Below the pieces are notes generated by a model that saw nothing but the letters and a program-made list of their open reading frames with translations, was not told the origin of the DNA and did not search any database. This document shows positions 5,377 through 10,306 of a stretch of 10,306 nucleotides of DNA, one piece after another. How positions within the stretch are numbered: the stretch's first letter is position 1; the number at the start of each line of letters is the position of its first letter. The stretch comes from CAZCBJ01 sp964496705 (GTDB lineage Bacteria > Chloroflexota > Anaerolineae > Anaerolineales > Anaerolineaceae). The stretch spans positions 1-10,306 of the forward strand of contig CAZCBJ010000139.1 of assembly GCA_964496705.1 (NCBI GenBank), read 5' to 3'. A program made the translations under genes and the position numbers.

Positions 5377-6552
5377 TCAGGCAGCCTGGCGCGCGCGTCC
5401 GAAGATGAAAATGCGCGCCGAGCGCGCCAGGCCCAGGCGGCGCAGCAGCTCACTGCCCAGACCCAGCCAGTACCTGGCAATCTCCCGCTGGCGGTCGGCG
5501 AAGGGCAGGCGCAGCCGGGTCACCCTTTCCGGCAAGCCCTCCTCCTCCCCTTCGATGAGCTGGGGAAGGCCCTGACCGAGGATGGTCACGCTGAAGCGCA
5601 GCACGGTGGAGATGACGTAAGCCAGGCGGATGGATTTGACATCCGCGAGGATGCCCATCTCGCGCAGCCCGGCATAATAAGCGGTAAAAGCCGCCGCATC
5701 CAGCCGGCGTGCCTGGCTGGCGAGCCCGGGCTGCAAGGCGACATTGGCCGCCACCAGACAGACCATGTCGCTGCCCAGCGGCGCAAAGCCCATGTACTCC
5801 CAATCGATCAGGACGGTTTCCTCGCCGCGGGCATAAAGATGGTCGCGGGTGGCGAACTGGTGGCAGAAAGTCTGCGGCATGCGGTCGAGGATGTCCAACA
5901 GCTCGCCGCGCGCGTCCCACAGGCGCAGGAAGCTGCCGGCGCTGTTGGCAGGGAGCAGCGCCCGCACCGCCGGATGGCGGGGATTGGCGCGCGCGAAGGC
6001 AACCGCCGGCGCGTACTCCTCCAGCATCTTGCGCAGCCAGTTCTGCGCAATCCACGAGTTGCGCGGCACGGTGCGTCCGGAGAGATAGGCGCCGTTGAAG
6101 CGCCCGAAATGGCACGCTGTGGTGGCAAAGCGCTCCAGCGGCCACTGCCCGTCAAAATCGTCGCGCAGGTCCTCCAGCCAGAGGCAGAAATCGCCGTTGG
6201 GGCGGCGGGTGATGCAATAACAGCGCGGCGCGGTAATCCCTCCGGGAAGGCGCTCCAGAAATCCGCTCTTGTAGCCGTACAGCTCCCGTTTCCAGTAACC
6301 GGCAGCGGAAGGATTGTCAGATTCCTGATTGGCAATGCGCTTCATAAACAGCGACCAGGCGGAGGGGTGCTGATCGCACAGCGCAGTGCCGGTGACGCGC
6401 ATCACCTGGGAGGGGGTGGCGTAACTGCGCTGGATGGGTTGGGCTTGGAAATCCTGGATGGCGCAGGTGGTCACCCCCAGAGCCTGACTCACAATGGGCA
6501 CCAGGAAATCTGCAGTTAGGTCGGCGAAACAGGAATCAATTTGTTCAGACAT
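5377..6552 (-). CDS. Phosphotransferase (APH/choline-kinase fold) with degenerate catalytic loop
   Basis: A 391-residue protein of the aminoglycoside-phosphotransferase/choline-kinase-like superfamily. Recognisable parts: an N-lobe with WSLFMKRI (about 103-110, possible ATP-binding Lys), the family-typical segment ELYGYKSGFLERLPG then APRCYC, and a C-lobe with CHQFATRDHLY followed by VLIDWEYMGFAPLGSD, the IDWE Asp being the usual metal ligand. In active relatives the catalytic loop reads H-x-D-x(4)-N; here the Asp position is Phe and the Asn position is His, although a nearby Asp exists. Activity is therefore doubtful, or the site is rearranged. The ATG at 6552 is chosen because GGAG precedes it with a 7-nt spacer; the same frame stays open upstream only because it is antisense to the HD gene. 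It is divergent from the HD-Nudix operon and shares regulatory DNA with it. Substrate unknown. Confidence 0.82.
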   Translation of the reverse strand: MSEQIDSCFADLTADFLVPIVSQALGVTTCAIQDFQAQPIQRSYATPSQVMRVTGTALCDQHPSAWSLFMKRIANQESDNPSAAGYWKRELYGYKSGFLERLPGGITAPRCYCITRRPNGDFCLWLEDLRDDFDGQWPLERFATTACHFGRFNGAYLSGRTVPRNSWIAQNWLRKMLEEYAPAVAFARANPRHPAVRALLPANSAGSFLRLWDARGELLDILDRMPQTFCHQFATRDHLYARGEETVLIDWEYMGFAPLGSDMVCLVAANVALQPGLASQARRLDAAAFTAYYAGLREMGILADVKSIRLAYVISTVLRFSVTILGQGLPQLIEGEEEGLPERVTRLRLPFADRQREIARYWLGLGSELLRRLGLARSARIFIFGRARQAA

Positions 6553-6635
6553 GATTGCGCTCCACTTACACGCGCGCCCGTCTCCCATTTCGTGCGGCAA
6601 CGCTGCTGGCCAAATTCTTCGACAACGATGGATTA

Positions 6636-6664
6636 ATTGTACAGTTTTTGGGATAGATTTGCAA
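6636..6664 (-). promoter_or_regulatory. Promoter of the phosphotransferase gene
   Basis: On the minus strand TTGCAA (6664-6659), a 17-bp spacer, then TACAAT (6641-6636, 5/6 to consensus). Transcription would begin near 6629 and give a leader of about 76 nt before the ATG at 6552. The -35 lies inside the dyad at 6653-6675, and the promoter overlaps the control region of the divergent HD gene. Confidence 0.55.
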
Positions 6665-6675
6665 TTTAAATCTAT
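6653..6675. promoter_or_regulatory. Operator-like dyad between divergent promoters
   Basis: ATAGATTT (6653-6660) and its exact reverse complement AAATCTAT (6668-6675) are separated by 7 bp. The dyad covers the -35 of the minus-strand phosphotransferase promoter and the first bases of the -10 of the plus-strand HD gene. A dimeric regulator bound here would be expected to block both promoters. The regulator is not identified; the LuxR-type protein encoded at 4889 is a nearby candidate only by proximity. Confidence 0.5.
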
Positions 6676-6678
6676 AAT
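6673..6678 (+). promoter_or_regulatory. -10 box of the HD-Nudix operon, implying a leaderless start
   Basis: TATAAT (exact consensus) ends 6 bp before the ATG at 6685, so the expected transcription start coincides with the A of the start codon. No Shine-Dalgarno sequence lies upstream of that ATG. No good -35 is seen at 17 bp; TTGGGA (6648-6653) lies at a 19-bp spacing. Confidence 0.5.
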
Positions 6679-6684
6679 CAATTC

Positions 6685-8034
6685 ATGAATCGCCACTGCC
6701 CCTCCGAGCTGATAGCGTGTCTGCAAACCTCTTTTAACGGGCTGGGGGTCACCATCGCGGCGGATGAGCTGCAGCGGCTGGCAGCCACCATTTTGGATGC
6801 CATGAACGCGCGCGGGCGGGTATACCACAATCTGGAACATGCGCTGAGCCTGTGGGACGGGCGCAATCCAATCCACGGGCTTGCCGCGCTCTTTCACGAT
6901 ATCGTCTACCTGCAATTGGATGGCGGGCTGCTGCCTGAGATTCGCGCCGAATTGGAGACATGGCTGGATCAGCGGGATGGAGAAATCCGGCTGCAGCGCG
7001 GGGCGGCGGAAGTATGGCCGGTCGGGATGTGCCTGGAAATCTTCGCTCGTGACCAGGCGCAACCGCTTACGTCCGGCGGCGGTCTGAACGAATTCCTGAG
7101 CGCGCTGTTCATGATCAAAAAACTGGACCGCCTGGCGCCGGCAGCCGCGCTGGTTCAATTGACGACCTGCATTGAAGCCACCATCCCCTTCCGCGAGAGC
7201 GCGCATTTCACAGCGCTGGCTGAGAGGGTGCGGCGGGCGACCGCGCAGTTTCAAGTGGACATGGACGAAGCCGCGCTTGACGAGACCATCCGCCTGGCGG
7301 TGGCATTTGCCAATGCCGACGTGGCCAATTTTACTGATTCGGACGCGGGGGTTTTTCTGGAGTCCACCTGGAAGCTGCTGCCGGAAATGAACGCTGTGTT
7401 GCGCGAGCGCAGCGCATACACCATCCGCGATTACCGCTCCGCGCTGCAGCGCACCGAAGCGTTTTTCGCTTCGCTCAAGCCGGAACGGGTGATCCACCGC
7501 TGGCGGGGCTGGCCGGCAGAGAAAGATTACCGGGCGCAATTGGAACGCGTGCGACGCAACCTGGACACAGGCCGGGAATATGTGCGCGTCAAGCTGGTGG
7601 CCATCGCGCTGATTGAAGCATTGGCAGAACTGAGCGGTGGGAACGCCTCGCTGCCGCTGTTCATGGGCGATGCCCCGGACGGAGAAGCGGAATTCGAGCG
7701 CATGGTGGGACTGCTGCCGCCGCATTCCGGGGGCTTGCCGGACGGCCACTCAGCGGAGGTGCAGCGCCTCTTCGCGGACGGGCGCAAGGGCCGGGGTTCC
7801 TTTGACACGCGCCGGTCGCTGCTGGCGCTGTTCATCTATCAGCGCATCGGCCGGGCAGAGCTGGAAGCAGCGCTGGCTGCCGCGCAGCGCATGTTCGCGG
7901 GCGAGATCGCCCCCGCAGAGTACCTGGCCGGGCTGCCAGGCGGGCTGGCGGCTGTGGCGGCGGGAGCCTGCGCGGAGATGATCCCCGAGCGCCGCGCTGC
8001 GCTGATGCGCATTGCAGGAGGTGAATATGGATAA
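6685..8034 (+). CDS. HD-domain phosphohydrolase-like protein with long conserved-looking C-terminal region
   Basis: A 449-residue protein. The N-terminal third carries an HD metal-site signature: YHNLEH (47-52), then LAALFHDIVY (66-75) with the HD pair His71-Asp72; a later Asp, possibly Asp212 in ANADVANF, may complete the site. The YHN..EH plus FHDIVY pattern resembles the COG4339-type 'predicted HD phosphohydrolases', which are only about 200 residues long. The rest contains GGLNEFLSAL (131-140), CIEATIPFR (162-170), FLESTWKLLPEMN (224-236) and LPLFMGD (323-329). I recall similar strings in uncharacterised cyanobacterial proteins but cannot verify this. It presumably removes a phosphate from a nucleotide or small metabolite in the cytoplasm; the substrate is unknown. 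The ATG at 6685 has no ribosome site and appears leaderless. The 3' end overlaps the Nudix gene by 8 bp. Confidence 0.75.
   Translation: MNRHCPSELIACLQTSFNGLGVTIAADELQRLAATILDAMNARGRVYHNLEHALSLWDGRNPIHGLAALFHDIVYLQLDGGLLPEIRAELETWLDQRDGEIRLQRGAAEVWPVGMCLEIFARDQAQPLTSGGGLNEFLSALFMIKKLDRLAPAAALVQLTTCIEATIPFRESAHFTALAERVRRATAQFQVDMDEAALDETIRLAVAFANADVANFTDSDAGVFLESTWKLLPEMNAVLRERSAYTIRDYRSALQRTEAFFASLKPERVIHRWRGWPAEKDYRAQLERVRRNLDTGREYVRVKLVAIALIEALAELSGGNASLPLFMGDAPDGEAEFERMVGLLPPHSGGLPDGHSAEVQRLFADGRKGRGSFDTRRSLLALFIYQRIGRAELEAALAAAQRMFAGEIAPAEYLAGLPGGLAAVAAGACAEMIPERRAALMRIAGGEYG
8016..8021 (+). promoter_or_regulatory. Ribosome binding site fixing the Nudix start
   Basis: AGGAGG, the full consensus, with a 5-nt spacer to the ATG at 8027. 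It lies inside the end of the HD gene and decides for this ATG over the in-frame TTG at 8012. Confidence 0.85.
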
Positions 8035-8527
8035 AAGCCGGGTATTGTACCGCAGCAAGTATTTCACCATTGCCACCGATGAGCGGGGTGTTGAGCGGGT
8101 GGAATGTGGGGACGAGGTGCTGGTTGTGCCGCTGATCAACGCGGAAGAGGTGCTGCTCAATCGCGAGCCCTCGGCAGCCTTTGGCGGCACGGTGCTGGTG
8201 CTGCCGGGCGGGACGGTGGAAAAGGACGAAGACCCGGCGGAGGCGGCCAACCGCGAGCTGCAGGAGGAAATCGGCTGCCGCGCCGGGCGGCTGGATTACC
8301 TGGGTGAGGTGCAGCCGTGGTCCAAATATCTGAGCGTGCGCAGCCATATCTACCTGGCGCGCGACCTGGTGACCGACCCGCGCACCGGCGATGAGCCGTA
8401 TGAGATTCTGCATGAGCGCGTGCCGCTGGAGCTGCTCGAAACGCTGGTGGAGAGCGGGCGGCTGCGCGACGGGCGCACCATCTCCGGGCTGTTCATGGCG
8501 CGCGGCAGGCTGGCCGGGGGCGGTTGA
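8027..8527 (+). CDS. Nudix hydrolase, ADP-ribose-pyrophosphatase-like
   Basis: A 166-residue hydrolase of nucleoside diphosphates linked to another group. The Nudix box is complete: Gly62, five residues, Glu68, seven residues, then RELQEEIGC (76-84), giving the metal-binding glutamates. The following segment (LDYLGEVQPWSKYLSVRSHIYLARDL) and the acidic tail with VPLELLETLVESGRLRDGRTISGL are typical of ADP-ribose/nucleotide-sugar pyrophosphatases of the NudE/NudF type, though the exact substrate cannot be set. The ATG at 8027 has an ideal AGGAGG. The first eight bases overlap the end of the HD gene, so the two are almost certainly translationally coupled and act on related substrates. The stop at 8525-8527 lies 5 bp from the convergent UroD-like gene's stop codon. 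Confidence 0.92.
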   Translation: MDKSRVLYRSKYFTIATDERGVERVECGDEVLVVPLINAEEVLLNREPSAAFGGTVLVLPGGTVEKDEDPAEAANRELQEEIGCRAGRLDYLGEVQPWSKYLSVRSHIYLARDLVTDPRTGDEPYEILHERVPLELLETLVESGRLRDGRTISGLFMARGRLAGGG

Positions 8528-8532
8528 GCGGC

Positions 8533-9666
8533 TCAGAACTTTTCAGCCAGCTCGACCATGCTTTCATAATTGCGCAGGGTCAGGGCGGACAGCTCGCGGC
8601 CGATTGGGCAGGCTGAAGGCATGAGCACAAATCCGCGGCCCTCTCCGGCGGTGCCCTGGGCCAGCGCGCGGCGCACCTTTTCGGCAAAGGCCGGGGTGGG
8701 CAGCGTCTCAATGTCGCTGAATTCCAGGTTGCCGAACAGCACCATCTGGCGCCCGTGGCGCTGGCGCACTTCGATCAGCTCTATGTCGCCCTGGGGCGGC
8801 GGCTCGATGGGATCCAGACCGTCGGGGTTCATGGCGGCGATGTCATCCAGCACGGCGTGGATGCGGCCGTGGCAGTGGACGCGGGCATAGCCGCCATAGC
8901 GTTGGATGCTGGCGATGATCGGCTGCAGGTAGCGGACGACATATTCGCGGAACAGGCGCGGGGGCAGATAGGGCGGGGTGGCGTATTCCGGCCCGCAGAT
9001 GCGCCACAGGCGCCCCGGCAGGGCGCGGGCTGCCGCCTCGACAAGCGGGTAAATCTGGGCGGCGCAGCGCTCCAGTAAGCGGTGAAAAAGAGCCGGTTCG
9101 GTCAGCGCCACCACCAGGTAATCCTGCAGGTCGAACAGCCCGGCGGCCATGCACAGCGGATCGCCTGTCTCCAGCATGGCGATGCCGGTATCGCCCAGGG
9201 CAGCCTCTGTCTGCAGGATGGGCTGCGGGTCAGGCTGCCCGCTGAAAGGCGCATTGGGCAGCCCCAGGTAATCTTCGAGATCGTCCGCGCTTTTTAACAG
9301 ATGCTCGGTGTGCCAGAGGGTGTTGGTGTCGGGGTCGCGGCGGGTGCGCGCGGTGAGAATGCGGCTGCCCGCGTCCACCCGGGTGACCTCGATCTGGCTG
9401 CCGTCCAGGACGAAGCATTCGCGGCTGGTGCGTTCCTCCAGCGCATCTGGGGCAGCATCCACAAAAGGCACCTGGCGCATGACGATGCGGTCGGTCTTTT
9501 CGCGGGTCAACTGGATCAGCGGCAGCCAGGAGGGGTGGGAAAAGATATTGAATGGGTCGGGGTCGCTGGGATGCTCATCCAACCCGTTCAATTCGTAGAA
9601 GCACACCGCCGGGCGATCCACCGGCTGGCCGTTGAGCGTGGCGAGTAGGCGTTGGCGGCGATTCAA
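8533..9666 (-). CDS. UroD/MtaA-like protein (uroporphyrinogen decarboxylase family, probable corrinoid methyltransferase)
   Basis: A 377-residue TIM-barrel protein of the UroD family. The start MNRRQRLLATLNGQPVDRP is the typical opening of this family and fixes a TTG start at 9666; the frame upstream of it is antisense or out of frame to the DUF2807 gene. Seen: RVHCHGRIHAVLDD (262-275), DPIEPPPQGD (285-294), MVLFGNLE (308-315) and SACPIG (351-356). In MtaA/MtbA methyltransferases zinc is held by His-x-Cys and a later Cys; here the motif is His264-Cys265-His266 plus Cys353, so a zinc site is possible but of altered form. True haem-pathway UroD is unlikely, because the signature of that enzyme is absent and there are no haem-synthesis neighbours. 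The likely role is methyl transfer to or from a corrinoid or demethylation of a small compound. It starts 1 nt after the DUF2807 stop, so the two are coupled. Confidence 0.82.
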   Translation of the reverse strand: MNRRQRLLATLNGQPVDRPAVCFYELNGLDEHPSDPDPFNIFSHPSWLPLIQLTREKTDRIVMRQVPFVDAAPDALEERTSRECFVLDGSQIEVTRVDAGSRILTARTRRDPDTNTLWHTEHLLKSADDLEDYLGLPNAPFSGQPDPQPILQTEAALGDTGIAMLETGDPLCMAAGLFDLQDYLVVALTEPALFHRLLERCAAQIYPLVEAAARALPGRLWRICGPEYATPPYLPPRLFREYVVRYLQPIIASIQRYGGYARVHCHGRIHAVLDDIAAMNPDGLDPIEPPPQGDIELIEVRQRHGRQMVLFGNLEFSDIETLPTPAFAEKVRRALAQGTAGEGRGFVLMPSACPIGRELSALTLRNYESMVELAEKF

Positions 9667-9667
9667 T

Positions 9668-10306
9668 TTACTTGATACCCAGGCGTTTGACCGTGCCCGC
9701 ACCGCTGATCTGTTGCTTGACCTGCGGGTCGCCGTAGTATTGCACCGACCCGGCGCCCGAAATGGATACATCCAGGCTCTCGACCACCCATAGGTTGAGT
9801 TTGCCCATACCGGAGATGCGCACTTTGGCGGTCTGCGCCTGCATGTCCGGAGCCTCCAGGCTGCCCGCGCCGCTGACCTTGACGGTCAGCTCATCCACCT
9901 TGCCGGCGACTTCGGCTGAGCCGGAACCGCTGAAGTCAGCCGTGAAGCTTTTGGCCTGCAGATTGGCAACCACGAACCTGCCCATGCCCGAAAGCTGCGT
10001 ATCGAAACGATCCGTTTCCAGCGCGCCGATGGTCACATCGCCCACGCCCGATACTTTGATTTCGTTCAGGTCAGCGACGTGAAGCGTGTAATGGATTTTG
10101 CCCACGTTGCCAAAGGTGGCGCCAGGTTTGACACCGAGGTAGAGGGTTTCGCCGCGAACTTCGCTGGTCAAATGGGGCATGGCCTTTTCATCGGCCTGGA
10201 TAACCAGGCTGGTGGTGCCGTCCTGGATGATCTCGGCGTCGCCCAGGGCGCTGAAGTTGATGCGGGTGAAACCGCTGACCGGGCGGGTTTCGTTGATGAT
10301 GTTACC
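9668..10306 (-). CDS. DUF2807 (GIN domain) protein, 5' end beyond the window
   Basis: The last 212 residues of a gene whose start lies outside the window; the frame is open to the right edge, opening GNIINETRPVSGFTRINFSA, the typical beginning of the domain. Seven repeats of about 18-20 residues carry SGxG (SGVGDV, SGMGRF, SGSGSAEV, SGAGSL, SGMGKL, SGAGSV, SGAGTV), the hallmark of DUF2807, predicted to fold as a right-handed beta-helix-like stack. Family members are exported or surface proteins called 'putative auto-transporter adhesin, head GIN domain'; the signal peptide or lipobox expected at the N-terminus is not visible here. The stop TAA (9668-9670) is 1 nt from the TTG of the UroD-like gene, which suggests one operon. 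The biological role is not established. Confidence 0.9.
   Translation of the reverse strand, partial: GNIINETRPVSGFTRINFSALGDAEIIQDGTTSLVIQADEKAMPHLTSEVRGETLYLGVKPGATFGNVGKIHYTLHVADLNEIKVSGVGDVTIGALETDRFDTQLSGMGRFVVANLQAKSFTADFSGSGSAEVAGKVDELTVKVSGAGSLEAPDMQAQTAKVRISGMGKLNLWVVESLDVSISGAGSVQYYGDPQVKQQISGAGTVKRLGIK

Noticed and set aside
5365..6519. 384-residue plus-strand open frame
   Set aside because: It is the antisense of the phosphotransferase gene in GC-rich DNA; the sequence is Gly/Ala/Arg/Gln-rich and matches no family pattern.
6553..7749. Minus-strand frame that stays open upstream of the phosphotransferase, making an apparent 790-residue protein
   Set aside because: It is antisense to the HD gene and its translation is low-complexity His/Gln/Arg-rich with no domain. 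The phosphotransferase has a proper ATG with a ribosome site at 6552.
8012..8026. TTG start five codons upstream for the Nudix protein
   Set aside because: That TTG lies before the AGGAGG, while the ATG at 8027 has the ideal spacing.
9667..9771. Upstream in-frame extension of the UroD-like protein (35 extra residues)
   Set aside because: It overlaps the DUF2807 gene in another frame, reads as Arg/Ser-rich nonsense, and the family-typical start begins exactly at the TTG at 9666.

Overview
The window is a GC-rich (roughly 60%), densely packed bacterial chromosome segment. No rRNA, tRNA, CRISPR array, insertion sequence or integrase is visible. The gene content suggests a member of the Chloroflexota, perhaps Anaerolineae: a class III cyclase fused to a STAND ATPase and TPRs, a DUF2807 (GIN) protein, a UroD/MtaA-like methyltransferase, small multi-pass membrane proteins and several TTG starts. 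This assignment is inferred from protein style only; no marker gene is present.

Layout, left to right. (1) Minus strand 82-921: a BD-FAE-like alpha/beta hydrolase (esterase) with its own -10 box. (2) Minus strand 1018-1534: a 42-residue hydrophobic peptide gene followed by a TTG-started four-helix membrane protein. (3) 1535-1822: a non-coding stretch with a strong hairpin terminator, two further hairpins, and a symmetric pair of sigma70-like promoters sharing one -10 region. (4) Minus strand 1823-4429: an 868-residue cyclase-STAND-TPR signalling protein. (5) 4430-4888: an intergenic region with a 12-bp perfect inverted repeat, ending in a near-consensus promoter for a plus-strand gene. (6) Plus strand 4889-5368: a short regulator with a C-terminal LuxR/GerE helix-turn-helix. 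(7) Minus strand 5377-6552: an aminoglycoside-phosphotransferase/choline-kinase-like protein whose catalytic loop has lost the usual Asp and Asn. (8) Plus strand 6685-8527: a translationally coupled pair, an HD-type phosphohydrolase with a long uncharacterised C-terminal part, then a Nudix hydrolase. (9) Minus strand 8533 to the right edge: a DUF2807 surface or periplasmic protein (5' end outside the window) followed after one base by a TTG-started UroD-like protein.

The most interesting unit is the divergent module at 5377-8527. A kinase-fold protein with a degenerate active site faces an HD phosphohydrolase-Nudix operon across a 132-bp intergenic region. That region holds overlapping divergent promoters, an 8+8 bp operator-like dyad at 6653-6675 and an apparently leaderless start for the HD gene. 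Together these suggest co-regulated handling of a phosphorylated or nucleotide metabolite; the substrate cannot be read from the sequence. The second interesting element is the structured minus-strand leader or small RNA at about 1589-1753, upstream of the small-peptide/membrane-protein operon.
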